Source: Polynucleobacter sp. JS-Polo-80-F4 (GTDB lineage: Bacteria; Pseudomonadota; Gammaproteobacteria; Burkholderiales; Burkholderiaceae). Taken from it: 64,000 nt of DNA. Where the stretch lies: contig NZ_JACVPI010000001.1 of NCBI RefSeq assembly GCF_018881965.1, positions 62,001 through 126,000 on the forward strand. The letters are read 5' to 3'. Shown here in pieces: positions 8,995 to 18,191 of this stretch. Each line of letters begins with the position of its first letter. Position 1 is the stretch's first letter. Position numbers and translations under genes: made by a program. The notes beneath the pieces were generated by a model. That model worked only from the letters and a program-made list of their open reading frames with translations. It did no database searches and was not told where the DNA came from.

Positions 8995-10331
8995 GCATCC
9001 CTTCATCGGTAACCCTGCGTGAAGCCCTGAAGTTTTGGGCTAAGCTAGGTTTCATTAGTTTTGGCGGGCCAGCAGGACAAATCGCTGTTTTGCACCAAGA
9101 GTTAGTTGAGAAGCGTCGCTGGATTTCTGAGCGGCGCTTTTTACATGCACTCAACTACTGCATGCTGCTTCCAGGGCCAGAAGCTCAACAACTAGTGACT
9201 TATATTGGCTGGCTCATGCATCGGAGTTGGGGTGGCATTTTGGCCGGCACCCTCTTTGTATTGCCCTCCTTATTGATCTTGATTGGCCTATCTTGGGTTT
9301 ACCTCACTTTTGGACAGGTTCCTTGGATTGCTGCCATCTTCTTTGGCATCAAACCTGCAGTCACTGCAATCGTGCTGCATGCTGCAGTTCGCATTGGCAA
9401 GCGCACGATTCATAACCAAGCGCTTCAGTGGATTGCACTTGGATCTTTTCTGGCAATCTTTATTCTCAATTTAGCCTTTCCTATCATCGTATTGATTGCC
9501 GCTGCCATCGGCTACTGGGGAGGCAAACGCTATCCAGAATATTTTCAGCAAGGTAGTGGGCATGGCGCCAAAGAAACAAAACAATACGGCGCTGCCATTA
9601 TTGATGATCACACCCCCACGCCTGAGCATGCGAAATTGACGTACTCAAAGGCAGCTCGCCATGGCTTGGTTGCACTGGCATGTTGGTTGATTCCAATGGG
9701 CGCTTTAGTGGCAATCTTTGGCTGGAAGACTTTATATGTCAATATCGCGTGGTTCTTTACGAAGGCTGCGTTTCTGACTTTTGGTGGCGCTTATGCGGTA
9801 CTTCCTTACGTATACCAAGGCGCAGTTGAACACTTTCATTGGCTCAGCGCTAACCAAATGATTGATGGCTTAGCTCTAGGAGAGACGACACCAGGTCCAC
9901 TCATTATGGTGGTGGCTTTTGTGGGCTACCTAGCAGGACACATTCAATCTCTGATCGGCAATAGCAATCCATTTTGGTTTGGCGTTATCGGTGCCTGTGT
10001 TGCCACCTGGTTTACTTTCCTACCCTCTTTCTTTTTTATCTTAGTGGGTGGCCCTCTGATTGAATCAACTCATGGCAAGATCGGATTTACTGCCCCTCTG
10101 ACAGCCATTACTGCTGCAGTCGTTGGCGTCATTGTTAATCTCGGTCTATTTTTTGCATATCACGTGTTTTTACCGAGGGGCTTTGGTGGCTCGATTTCTT
10201 GGGTCTCGATTCTTATCTGCGTCCTAGCTGGTCTGGCCTTATTTAAGTTTCAGAAGGGCGTAATGTCGGTATTGGCTGGCTCTGCATTGGCTGGATTGTT
10301 GTTCTATTGCATCTCCGTTTTGATGGGGTGA
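8991..10331 (+). CDS. chrA: Chromate efflux transporter ChrA
   Basis: 446 aa long-chain CHR transporter with two homologous membrane halves (about residues 8-190 and 225-440). The first opens with FWAKLGFISFGGPAGQIAVL and contains LPGPEAQQL; the second has FLTFGGAYAVLPYV and TTPGPLIMV, the duplicated signatures of ChrA. The protein should expel chromate, perhaps also sulfate-like oxyanions, by proton coupling. The start is a TTG (8991-8993) overlapping the fabI TGA, so it is probably translated by coupling to fabI. The association with fatty-acid synthesis has no obvious functional meaning. Confidence 0.92.
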   Translation: MSIPSSVTLREALKFWAKLGFISFGGPAGQIAVLHQELVEKRRWISERRFLHALNYCMLLPGPEAQQLVTYIGWLMHRSWGGILAGTLFVLPSLLILIGLSWVYLTFGQVPWIAAIFFGIKPAVTAIVLHAAVRIGKRTIHNQALQWIALGSFLAIFILNLAFPIIVLIAAAIGYWGGKRYPEYFQQGSGHGAKETKQYGAAIIDDHTPTPEHAKLTYSKAARHGLVALACWLIPMGALVAIFGWKTLYVNIAWFFTKAAFLTFGGAYAVLPYVYQGAVEHFHWLSANQMIDGLALGETTPGPLIMVVAFVGYLAGHIQSLIGNSNPFWFGVIGACVATWFTFLPSFFFILVGGPLIESTHGKIGFTAPLTAITAAVVGVIVNLGLFFAYHVFLPRGFGGSISWVSILICVLAGLALFKFQKGVMSVLAGSALAGLLFYCISVLMG

Positions 10332-10353
10332 GTTTTTCTACAAGATTGGCATA

Positions 10354-11238
10354 ATGGAACTCATGCGAATCGAACCTCAAACCATCACCCACCTCCAAGA
10401 ATGGCTTGGCAAAACCGAGTCACTTCAAGATACCGTCACAGCAGCGCCCGTACGCGCACTATCGGCAACCTTAGACCGTGAAGACGCTACGCCCAATAAG
10501 GGAACTTTTTTACCTGAGCTATGGCACTGGTTGTATTTCTTACCCCATGCTCGCCAATCAGAAATTGGACCTGACGGTCATCCGAAGCGCGGCGGCTTTC
10601 TACCACCAGTTCCTCTACCACGGCGCATGTGGGCAGGTAGTCGTATTGAATGGTTAAAGCCTCTAGCTATTGGTGATGAGATTGAGCGCATCTCCACAAT
10701 TGAGTCAGTTACGCACAAAGCAGGTCGTACTGGTGATTTGATTTTCGTATTAGTTAATCACAAGATCTCCAATCAAGATGGTCTTGCGATTATTGAAGAG
10801 CATGACATTGTCTATCGCAATGCGCCTGGACAAGATGACAAGCCCGTTGCCCCCACACCCGCACCAACTGATGCCAAGTGGAGCAAAACCATTACGCCTG
10901 ATGATGTTCTGCTGTTTCGCTATTCAGCACTGACTTTTAATGGTCACCGCATTCACTACGATCGCAAATATGTGACTGAGGTTGAAGGCTATCCAGGTTT
11001 AATTGTGCACGGTCCTTTGATTGCCACTCTATTGGTTGACTTAGTGCGTCAAAGTATCCCTGATTGCAGGCTGAAGAGCTTTGAGTTCCGTGCCATTCGC
11101 CCAACCTTCGATATCAACATTTTTAAGGTGAGCGCCAAACCTGATCTAGAAAAAGATCCAAGTGGAAAAACAATTTCCATTTGGGCGCAAGATCACGAAG
11201 GCTGGCTCACTATGCAAGCAACCGCTGTTTTAGCTTAA
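10354..11238 (+). CDS. MaoC / hotdog-fold CoA hydratase (itaconyl/mesaconyl-CoA hydratase-like)
   Basis: 294 aa double-hotdog protein. The N-terminal half resembles the FAS1-like dehydratase domain (GHPKRGGFLPPVPLPRRMWAG); the C-terminal half has the hydratase-2 region with SALTFNGHRIHYD and GYPGLIVHGPL. Proteins of this build include mesaconyl-C4-CoA hydratase and itaconyl-CoA hydratase, which form citramalyl- or malyl-type CoA esters. The next genes are MmgE/PrpD and a CitE-like lyase, which supports a C4/C5 dicarboxylyl-CoA role. An in-frame ATG at 10363 is an alternative start. The exact substrate is inference. Confidence 0.82.
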   Translation: MELMRIEPQTITHLQEWLGKTESLQDTVTAAPVRALSATLDREDATPNKGTFLPELWHWLYFLPHARQSEIGPDGHPKRGGFLPPVPLPRRMWAGSRIEWLKPLAIGDEIERISTIESVTHKAGRTGDLIFVLVNHKISNQDGLAIIEEHDIVYRNAPGQDDKPVAPTPAPTDAKWSKTITPDDVLLFRYSALTFNGHRIHYDRKYVTEVEGYPGLIVHGPLIATLLVDLVRQSIPDCRLKSFEFRAIRPTFDINIFKVSAKPDLEKDPSGKTISIWAQDHEGWLTMQATAVLA

Positions 11239-11255
11239 TAAAATACTTTTAATTC

Positions 11256-12632
11256 ATGACCACTGAACGTCTTTCTCGTGAGCTAGCTACTTTTGCTGCC
11301 AATTTACAGGCTGCTGATATACCTGCAGAGGTGATGAACCGTGCTGAGGATTTATTGGTCGATTGGTTTGGTTCCGCTATCGCAGGCAAAGGCTCTCGCC
11401 CGGTAGAACTCATTACGCAGTTTGCACAAAATATGGGTGGCTTTAGTAACGCACATGCTGGCCCTTCAGAGGTGCTGATTTCTCGTAAAACCTCCAGCCC
11501 TTTTTTAGCAGCGATGGCTAATGCTGCAGCCTCACACGTCGCAGAACAAGATGATGTTCACAATGGTTCAGTCTTTCATCCGGCGACAGTGGTGTTTCCA
11601 CCCGCACTAGCTTGTGCTCAAGCCATTGGCGCTTCTGGTGAAGATCTATTGGTAGCCGCAGTTGCGGGATACGAAGTGGGTATTCGGGTTGGTGAATTCT
11701 TAGGTCGATCTCATTACAAAGTGTTTCATACAACCGGAACTGCCGGCACCTTAGCGGCAGCTGCAGCGGTTGGAAGACTTCTGAAGCTGTCTCCCGAGCA
11801 AATGCTGAATGCCTTTGGCTCTGCGGGCACACAGTCGGCCGGTCTTTGGGAATTTCTGCGCGATGCTGCAGACTCAAAGCAACTCCACACTGCGCACGCA
11901 GCATCTACTGGATTAATGTCTGCCTACATTGCACAAACTGGCTTTACAGGCGCACAGCATATTTTGGAGGGCAAGCAAGGTCTAGCAGCCGGTATGTCTA
12001 GCGATAGCGATCCAAGCAAGTTAGTTGATCGCCTAGGAAGTCGCTGGGCCTTGGCAGAAACAAGTTTTAAATATTACGCCTCATGTCGTCACACTCACCC
12101 TGCTGCTGATGCATTACTGCAAGTCATGTTGTCAAACAAACTTACTCCAAGCGATATCGCTAAGGTAGAAACCTTAGTCCATCAGGGTGCTATTGATGTC
12201 TTGGGTCCAGTCACCGATCCCGCAACGGTGCATCAGTCGAAGTTCTCCATGGGTACCGTACTTGCACTTGTTGCGCACTATCAATTTGCTGGCTTGCAAG
12301 AATTTGATCAACACTTTCATGATGATGAAATTTGCGCGTTCCGTGAGCGTGTCTCGATGACGCTCGATCCTGAGGTAGATGGCGCCTATCCACAACGCTG
12401 GATAGGCAAAGTTCAAGTTCATTTAAATAATGGGCAAGTTTTAGAGGGTCGAGTCGATGAACCCAAAGGTGACCCAGGCAATACCCTCTCTCGTGCAGAA
12501 ATTACCGATAAAGCTATGCGCCTAGCTGCCTTTAGCGGAGGCGCTAGCCCAGCAGAAATGACTAAGGCAATTGATCTCTTGTGGAATATCCGCAAACAAG
12601 CCAAGATGGGCTTTCTTTTTCCGTCAAACTAA
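11256..12632 (+). CDS. MmgE/PrpD family protein
   Basis: 458 aa member of the MmgE/PrpD family, which includes 2-methylcitrate dehydratase, cis-aconitate decarboxylase and iminodisuccinate epimerase. Family features visible are the helical N-terminal domain with LLVDWFGSAIAG, the HVAEQDDVHNGSVFHPATVVFPPALA stretch holding the HPA motif, and FKYYASCRHTHPAADAL. The 18-bp gap after the hydratase gene suggests one transcript. Family membership alone does not decide between dehydratase, decarboxylase and epimerase; next to an itaconyl-CoA hydratase-like enzyme, a tricarboxylate or itaconate-type substrate is plausible. Confidence 0.85.
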   Translation: MTTERLSRELATFAANLQAADIPAEVMNRAEDLLVDWFGSAIAGKGSRPVELITQFAQNMGGFSNAHAGPSEVLISRKTSSPFLAAMANAAASHVAEQDDVHNGSVFHPATVVFPPALACAQAIGASGEDLLVAAVAGYEVGIRVGEFLGRSHYKVFHTTGTAGTLAAAAAVGRLLKLSPEQMLNAFGSAGTQSAGLWEFLRDAADSKQLHTAHAASTGLMSAYIAQTGFTGAQHILEGKQGLAAGMSSDSDPSKLVDRLGSRWALAETSFKYYASCRHTHPAADALLQVMLSNKLTPSDIAKVETLVHQGAIDVLGPVTDPATVHQSKFSMGTVLALVAHYQFAGLQEFDQHFHDDEICAFRERVSMTLDPEVDGAYPQRWIGKVQVHLNNGQVLEGRVDEPKGDPGNTLSRAEITDKAMRLAAFSGGASPAEMTKAIDLLWNIRKQAKMGFLFPSN

Positions 12633-12646
12633 GTACATACTTATTC

Positions 12647-13492
12647 ATGAATCCACTTGATACGCCATTAGGCTACAGCACTAACTTTCTATTTGTACCG
12701 GGCACTCGCCCTGAGCGCTTTATAAAGGCTCTCGACAGTGGTGCTAGCGGGGTTGTACTGGATCTGGAGGATGCTGTTGCTGAAGAAGATAAAGCGAGTG
12801 CTCGTGATGCTATTCGCGCTGCCTGGCCAAACTTTAGTGCTGAACAAAAGAAACGCTTAGTAATTCGGACGAACTCCCCAGGTAGCAAGTTTTACTCAGC
12901 TGATTTAATTTTGGCTCAAGAACTTCAAGTTGCCTGCCTATTGATCCCCAAGAGCGAATCACTCGACCAGATTAATGGCGCTGCCCTAATCCTCCCTAAT
13001 ACCGCAATCATTCCGATGATTGAAACGGCAATTGGCTTAGATCAACTAAAGGCAATTGCAAACTCCAATCAAGTTATTAGACTCGCCTTAGGTAATTTAG
13101 ATTTACAGGCGGACCTCGGAATGATCTGCGATCGACAAGAAACTGAATTACAAACCGCACGCTTTCAAATCGTATTGGCCTCTCGGCTCGCGCAGATTGC
13201 CCCTCCTATTGATGGGGTTACACCATCCACTGATGATATTGAACGTATCACTGATGATGCTGAGCGAGCAAAGCGCATGGGCTTCGGCGGGAAACTCTGC
13301 ATTCATCCAAAGCAAGTAGACCTTGTCATCAAGGCGTTTACCCCAACAGAAGAAGATCTGGCGTGGGCCCAACGCGTCATCGAAGCGGATAAGGCCTCCA
13401 AGGGAGGTGCCGTGAAATTAGATGGCCGCATGATCGATCGCCCCGTTGTTCTATTAGCCCAAAGGACGCTGGCAATTACTGGTAAACACTAG
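12647..13492 (+). CDS. HpcH/HpaI aldolase / citrate lyase beta (CitE-like) CoA ester lyase
   Basis: 281 aa TIM-barrel lyase. The opening FLFVPGTRPERFIKAL, the GVVLDLEDAV block carrying the metal-binding acidic residues, PMIETAIGL and GGKLCIHPKQV are all hallmarks of malyl-, citramalyl- or citryl-CoA lyases. It probably cleaves a 3-hydroxyacyl-CoA into acetyl-CoA (or propionyl-CoA) plus an oxo-acid, following the upstream hydratase. I chose the ATG at 12647, 15 bp after the MmgE/PrpD stop; the frame extends to 12581 only inside the preceding gene. Confidence 0.88.
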   Translation: MNPLDTPLGYSTNFLFVPGTRPERFIKALDSGASGVVLDLEDAVAEEDKASARDAIRAAWPNFSAEQKKRLVIRTNSPGSKFYSADLILAQELQVACLLIPKSESLDQINGAALILPNTAIIPMIETAIGLDQLKAIANSNQVIRLALGNLDLQADLGMICDRQETELQTARFQIVLASRLAQIAPPIDGVTPSTDDIERITDDAERAKRMGFGGKLCIHPKQVDLVIKAFTPTEEDLAWAQRVIEADKASKGGAVKLDGRMIDRPVVLLAQRTLAITGKH

Positions 13493-13560
13493 GGTCTTTA
13501 GTTGCTGAAAAAGTTATAAAACTGGCAAAATTGGTCTACATAAAAAAGATGGAGACCAAT

Positions 13561-14550
13561 ATGAAAATCAAACAATTCTTATTCTCAGGAGTTGCTGCCG
13601 CCTTAGCGGCTGGAGCATTTCTGAGCACTAGCGCCCTCGCTCAAAAAGATTGGCCTACCAAGTCTATTACCATGGTGATTCCTTTTGCAGCAGGTGGCCC
13701 AACCGATACTGTTGCGCGTTTAATTGCAGTCCCAATGGGTCAAGCCCTTGGACAAACCATCATAGTTGAAAACGTCAATGGGGCTGGTGGCACAATCGCC
13801 ACCACCAAGGTTGCGCGCGCTGCACCTGATGGCTACACAATCTACTTGCATCACATGGGCATGGCAACAGCTAACGCCCTCTATGACAAACTCCCATACG
13901 ATCCTTTGCAAAACTTTGAATATATTGGCCAAGTTGCTGACGTGCCGATGGTGCTCTTAGGCAAAAAAGATTTGCCAGCGAATAACTTTAAAGAGCTAGA
14001 GGCCTACATCAAAGCGAATGGCTCCAAAGTGACAATGGCAAATGCTGGGCCTGGTGCCGTATCTCAATTGTGCGGACTCTTGTTCCAGAGTCGCATGGGT
14101 GTCAAGCTGACCAATATCCCCTATAAAGGAACCGGCCCGGCCTTAACCGACTTATTGGGCGGTCAGGTCGACTTGCTTTGCGATCAAACCACTCAAACCA
14201 TTCCCTATATTAAAGATGGTCGCGTCAAGGCTTTCGGCACAACTACTTTGAAACGTTTACCTGCGATTCCTAACGTCCCCACTTTAGATGAGCAAGGTCT
14301 CAAAGGCTTTGAGGTTAAAGTTTGGCACGGCATGTACACACCAAAAGGTGTTCCAAAGCCCATCTTGGATAAATTGAATGCTGCATTGATAAAGGCACTC
14401 AACACTCCCGATGTCAAAAAACGTTTGGAAGATGCCAATATTGATATCGTCTCCCCCGAGAAGATGACTCCCAAAGGTCTAAAAGCACATCTGGAAGCAG
14501 AGATCAATAAATGGGGTCCAATCATTCGCAAGTCTAATATTCCAGACTAA
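13561..14550 (+). CDS. Tripartite tricarboxylate transporter receptor (Bug/TctC family)
   Basis: 329 aa periplasmic binding protein with a signal peptide (cut near ALAQKD). Bug-family motifs are present: KSITMVIPFAAGGPTDTVAR near the N-terminus, IIVENVNGAGG, and NIPYKGTGPALTDLLGGQVD. Such proteins capture carboxylates for TctAB membrane partners, none of which is in the window. The ATG at 13561 is preceded by GGAG at good distance; longer in-frame starts at 13531 (TTG) and 13549 are less likely. It probably binds the acid used by the preceding enzymes, which is inference from position. Confidence 0.9.
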   Translation: MKIKQFLFSGVAAALAAGAFLSTSALAQKDWPTKSITMVIPFAAGGPTDTVARLIAVPMGQALGQTIIVENVNGAGGTIATTKVARAAPDGYTIYLHHMGMATANALYDKLPYDPLQNFEYIGQVADVPMVLLGKKDLPANNFKELEAYIKANGSKVTMANAGPGAVSQLCGLLFQSRMGVKLTNIPYKGTGPALTDLLGGQVDLLCDQTTQTIPYIKDGRVKAFGTTTLKRLPAIPNVPTLDEQGLKGFEVKVWHGMYTPKGVPKPILDKLNAALIKALNTPDVKKRLEDANIDIVSPEKMTPKGLKAHLEAEINKWGPIIRKSNIPD

Positions 14551-14567
14551 GCCTTGATTGCATCAAT

Positions 14568-14595
14568 AAAAAAGCCAGCATCTGCTGGCTTTTTT
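14568..14595. terminator. Bidirectional Rho-independent terminator
   Basis: GCCAG and CTGGC form a stem (extendable to 7 bp) with an A-run on the left and TTTTTT on the right, so it can stop transcripts from both the Bug gene (+) and the Rap1a-like gene (-), which converge here. Confidence 0.85.
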
Positions 14596-14609
14596 ATTGT
14601 TCTGAACTC

Positions 14610-14978
14610 TTATTTACATGGGTAATTATCAGTAAAGAAACGCATTAAGGCTTTGGCCGCTTTCTCTTTACCGAATTGAGGATTTGCCTTGGTCCACGCC
14701 AAGAACTTTTGTAAGACCTCGTTACGAGTCTCGCTCTTATTTACAAAGCATATTGTTGACTTAGCATCCGGACGGCGATTCGCCAAGTACCCTTGATAGA
14801 CGCCTTCTCCAAAGCCAAAACAAAAGCTGCGGCCTTGCTCATCATCCGGGTTTTTACAGAGCTCTACAAATGCGGCCGTACTTGCATCGTCTACTGGGAG
14901 ATCCTTCTGTGCAAATGCACTGGGGGCAAAAGAAAGGATGGATGCAATGAGTATGAATGTTGCTGTTAATGTTTTCAT
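14610..14978 (-). CDS. Small secreted Rap1a/Tai-like protein
   Basis: 122 aa with a signal peptide ending at SAFAQKD. The mature 95 residues have the pattern of the Rap1a immunity domain: a first Cys in ELCKNP, FCFGFGEGVYQGYLANR, a Cys in TICFVN, TRNEVLQKFLAW and a terminal YPCK. Family members are small periplasmic proteins. Rap1a itself protects against a type VI amidase in Serratia, but no T6SS effector is nearby, so that role should not be assumed. The protein has four cysteines, probably in disulfides. Confidence 0.72.
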   Translation of the reverse strand: MKTLTATFILIASILSFAPSAFAQKDLPVDDASTAAFVELCKNPDDEQGRSFCFGFGEGVYQGYLANRRPDAKSTICFVNKSETRNEVLQKFLAWTKANPQFGKEKAAKALMRFFTDNYPCK

Positions 14979-15000
14979 GATTCTTTTCTCTAAATAAAAG

Positions 15001-16269
15001 TTAACGTCTAAAGCCGCTCATATGGCCGCCGCCAAATCCACCCGCATGACCACCACCGCCACCACCAAATCCGCCCATGTGGCCACCACCGCCACCGCCA
15101 GCAAAGCCACCCATATGCCCGCCGCCAAATCCACCATCACGTCCGCCACCACCAAAACCTCGTGAACGATCTTGATTGCCATCAAAGCGCGCTTGATCGC
15201 GCAACTCATTTTCTTGAGCAGCCTCGCGATACTCGTTGGGGTTCACTCTATCCATCTGGGCATCATTACGTGCCTCTTGATTTAGACGCGCCGCTTGATT
15301 TCTTTCTTGAGGAGTTGCATCTCTCTGAAATGCATTATTGGCGCGCTGACCATCCATTCTGGCGGCCTGCCTCTCCTCGGGGGTGGCTTTATTTTTCCAA
15401 TCGTTCAGCAAACGCTGTTGATTGGCAACGTTTGCCGGCCCGATAATTGCGCGAGAAGGTATGCGTCCGGATGCATTGATGTTCGTTGCATTAATAGTTC
15501 CATTATTCCAATTGGGTTGAGCCCAAAAACCATCGCCAATCATAAAACCCACACCAAAAGTCATCAGACCCCAATCAGGGTCATAGATAGGATACGGCGG
15601 GTACTCTGGATAAGGCCATGGCCCATAAACTACTGTGGGGTTATAGCTTGGGATATAGACCACTGTTGGGCTAGCTGGGCCAATCAGAATATTTCCGCTT
15701 GCATCAGTGGTGACCTTTATTTGTTGGCTAGACTTCAAAGTGCCAGAAGCAATAGCCATTTTTCTGAGAGCTTGTACTGCTTTCATAGTGTCTGCAGCTT
15801 GGAGCTTATAAGCATTGCCTAGATTCTGAGTCCACTCTAATTTTCTACCCATCATATTGAATGCTTTTGGAAACGCTATTAAAGATTTAACGCTGTCATT
15901 CCAGGTTTGTGCATTGAGTGCATTCTGTAGATCGTCGCCTTTCAACGAGGCATTACTAGTGCGCCAGTTATAGGCTTCTGCAACTTCTAGAGGATAGGTT
16001 GAGGCTAGCAACATCAGTGAGAGCAGAGAGTCGGGGTATAGCGCTATCGGCGAGACCAATGACTGTAATTGCTCTGAAGAAATATTTTGTGGGCCAGCGT
16101 TGTAGATAGGTTCCTGGGTGTAGCTCTGAGGGTAATATCCGCTGTATTGGTATGGGCCAGGATTCATAACGCATCCATTGAGGAGGGATCCAAAAGCAAT
16201 TGTTGCTAGCGTTAGCAATCCCACTTTTTTATTGAATGCAGGAGTACTTTCTTGATGTGCGTGTTTCAT
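15001..16269 (-). CDS. DUF3300 lipoprotein with glycine-rich tail
   Basis: 422 aa. The N-terminus has a lipobox-like LLNGC at about residues 29-33. Residues about 65-245 are the DUF3300 domain (PIALYPDSLLSLMLLASTYP, VVYIPSYNPTVVYGPWPYP). A Gln/Arg/Asn/Ala-rich linker follows, and then about 55 residues of GG-H-M-GGF repeats. Function is unknown; it is probably an envelope protein. The glycine-rich repeat makes the antisense frames look open, but no product is likely there. The preceding small secreted protein lies 22 bp downstream on the same strand and may be co-transcribed. Confidence 0.85.
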   Translation of the reverse strand: MKHAHQESTPAFNKKVGLLTLATIAFGSLLNGCVMNPGPYQYSGYYPQSYTQEPIYNAGPQNISSEQLQSLVSPIALYPDSLLSLMLLASTYPLEVAEAYNWRTSNASLKGDDLQNALNAQTWNDSVKSLIAFPKAFNMMGRKLEWTQNLGNAYKLQAADTMKAVQALRKMAIASGTLKSSQQIKVTTDASGNILIGPASPTVVYIPSYNPTVVYGPWPYPEYPPYPIYDPDWGLMTFGVGFMIGDGFWAQPNWNNGTINATNINASGRIPSRAIIGPANVANQQRLLNDWKNKATPEERQAARMDGQRANNAFQRDATPQERNQAARLNQEARNDAQMDRVNPNEYREAAQENELRDQARFDGNQDRSRGFGGGGRDGGFGGGHMGGFAGGGGGGHMGGFGGGGGGHAGGFGGGHMSGFRR

Positions 16270-16344
16270 ATTTACCTCAATATTGATCCATCTAAATAAC
16301 TTGCTAGATTCACCCTACTCTACTACGTTGCATTTAAATGGACA

Positions 16345-16959
16345 TTAACCTGGTCTAAATAAATATCCAGATCGCGCCTTATCGCGACGTTTTCTATACA
16401 GCATTCCAATCAAGGCAATAAGAGCCCAGATAGCCAAAAATGGATCAAGCAGGTAATCCCAAAGGTTCGCAGATTCATGCCAATGTGCTGCCCACGCAAT
16501 GATGGCAATAGCAATAATCCAAACACCCATACTCCAGTTGGCCAATCCACAGACCAGCGCAAAAAATAGTACTGCCATTAAAAACGTAATCGTTCCATAT
16601 CCCCATGCATAAGGATCAATCATTCCTACGCCTAAGGCGAATGGATAAAAACACAAAGAGATGATTGCTACCGTTAACTTAAAGATCATCGGTGCAGGCT
16701 TATTGGTAGGCAGTAATGAGCTCCATAACAATAGCGTTAGGACAATACTGAGGTCACCTGTTGCGCCCCGTATATAAGCGACCAAAGGTAAATCCATACC
16801 CATAGGCCAAAATAAGAGATTGCCAATCAGAATCACAAGAAATGCTTTTACAGTAAATGGAAAAGGATTTGGGGTGAATTTTTGCAAGGCCCACACGCAC
16901 ACTACCGCGCACGTAATAGACAGCTCAATTAATGCCAAGCTTTGCATGTATGCATTCAT
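16345..16959 (-). CDS. Integral membrane protein of unknown function
   Basis: 204 aa with about six predicted hydrophobic helices and a basic C-terminus (RKRRDKARSGY). I do not recognise the family. It starts at the ATG that overlaps the stop codon of the sialidase-like gene as TAATG, so it is the third gene of a coupled unit with that gene and the GT39 glycosyltransferase, and probably shares their envelope-glycan role. It ends 75 bp before the DUF3300 gene start. Confidence 0.75.
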   Translation of the reverse strand: MNAYMQSLALIELSITCAVVCVWALQKFTPNPFPFTVKAFLVILIGNLLFWPMGMDLPLVAYIRGATGDLSIVLTLLLWSSLLPTNKPAPMIFKLTVAIISLCFYPFALGVGMIDPYAWGYGTITFLMAVLFFALVCGLANWSMGVWIIAIAIIAWAAHWHESANLWDYLLDPFLAIWALIALIGMLYRKRRDKARSGYLFRPG

Positions 16960-18191
16960 TATTGCGCCTCCTGGCGTGATGCTTCTGCTTCTATGGATTG
17001 CGCCTTACTTAAGGAATGCTTTAACCAAGCACCAGAAAAATAACGATGGCGAATCTTTTTGCGGTCCCAGGTGTAAACCAAATGCGCATCATCGCCATCA
17101 ACCGTGATTAAGTATGGGTATGAAAATTCTTTACGCTGCGCCTCAGGCAAGGCCTCATCATCTTCTAAGACCTCAACAGTTTGCCATTGTGATTTGGGAT
17201 CACTTATCAATAAAACCAAACGATAGCGGCCGTTTTCAATATTATTCAAAACCAAAATACGTGACCCATTTTTAAGAGCTAAGCCCGCTACCGCAGAATT
17301 AGGATTAGCAATCCCCAAATCTTCTGACGGTTGCCAGCTTTGGCCGGCATTTTGGGTATGACTTACTGGTATTTGTTTTGGCAAACCTGCGCTACGCGTC
17401 TGGCGAAAATAAGCGTTGGCATCCTGCGCATCATTCACAAAAATCAAGGGCTGAATTGCACTGCGGCCAGAACTCATTCGACGTTTATCAATAACTTGAC
17501 CCGCCTCTATCCTCAAGAACTCTCCAAAGCGACCTATCCACTCGTGATAGGCAGGCAAACCCAGGAGTCCATCAGAGAACATGACGCTTGGTGATTTAAC
17601 CAGCGTGCTTAAATTAAGCAAAGGCGAACTAATTAAGCGCTGAGGATTGCTCCAGGTTAAACCTTCATCATCGGATGTCATTGCAGATATTGAGCTTCCA
17701 GCCCAACCACCCATAGAAACCGTCACAAAGAATAATTGCAAGCGCCCATCAGATAATCTCGCGGGCACCGGGTTACCCAACTTGGCGATATAGCGTGAAA
17801 GACGCTTCTCCGCATCAATGCGATCAATCACAACAGTAGGCGCACTCCAGTTAGCAGACCTCGAATCGTATACAGAGCTATAGATAGATACGTCAGCAGC
17901 GCCTTCACGGCTACCGGCGAACCAAAATGCCCTCACTGCACCATCTTTTAGGGCAATCATGGATGCGGCATGAACTGAAGCAGCACCTGTATCAGGCAGC
18001 CAATTGGACTGAGGGATAGGAATGCCCACTTTTATTGAGCCCTTTGATTTGGTGGTGGTAGATTCCTCCACCACCTCGTCAGCCTGAGTAGCTGAAATCA
18101 CAAATGGCACCCAAACTGGACGGCTATCAATATGCAGAAATCCAATCACTGCAGCAAGCAATAAAAAACACAGGGCAATGACACGACTCAT
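16959..18191 (-). CDS. Sialidase-like (BNR/Asp-box) protein
   Basis: 410 aa with one N-terminal hydrophobic segment (CFLLLAAVIGFLHI) and a beta-propeller of the exo-alpha-sialidase BNR-2 type. A clear Asp box is S-D-D-E-G-L-T-W near residue 168 and a second is degenerate (SHTQNAGQSW). LKDGAVRAFWFAGSREG matches the opening of bacterial sialidase-like proteins. Whether it is an active glycosidase is open. It overlaps the GT39 gene by 4 bp (ATGA) and the small membrane protein by 1 bp, so the three should act together on an exported glycan. Confidence 0.8.
   Translation of the reverse strand: MSRVIALCFLLLAAVIGFLHIDSRPVWVPFVISATQADEVVEESTTTKSKGSIKVGIPIPQSNWLPDTGAASVHAASMIALKDGAVRAFWFAGSREGAADVSIYSSVYDSRSANWSAPTVVIDRIDAEKRLSRYIAKLGNPVPARLSDGRLQLFFVTVSMGGWAGSSISAMTSDDEGLTWSNPQRLISSPLLNLSTLVKSPSVMFSDGLLGLPAYHEWIGRFGEFLRIEAGQVIDKRRMSSGRSAIQPLIFVNDAQDANAYFRQTRSAGLPKQIPVSHTQNAGQSWQPSEDLGIANPNSAVAGLALKNGSRILVLNNIENGRYRLVLLISDPKSQWQTVEVLEDDEALPEAQRKEFSYPYLITVDGDDAHLVYTWDRKKIRHRYFSGAWLKHSLSKAQSIEAEASRQEAQ

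Noticed and set aside
12581-12646. N-terminal extension of the CitE-like lyase
   Set aside because: It runs inside the end of the MmgE/PrpD gene; the ATG at 12647 gives the family's normal start.
15018-15822. Several long frames within and opposite the DUF3300 gene
   Set aside because: They follow from the glycine-rich repeat and from strand bias; none has a start signal or a recognisable domain.
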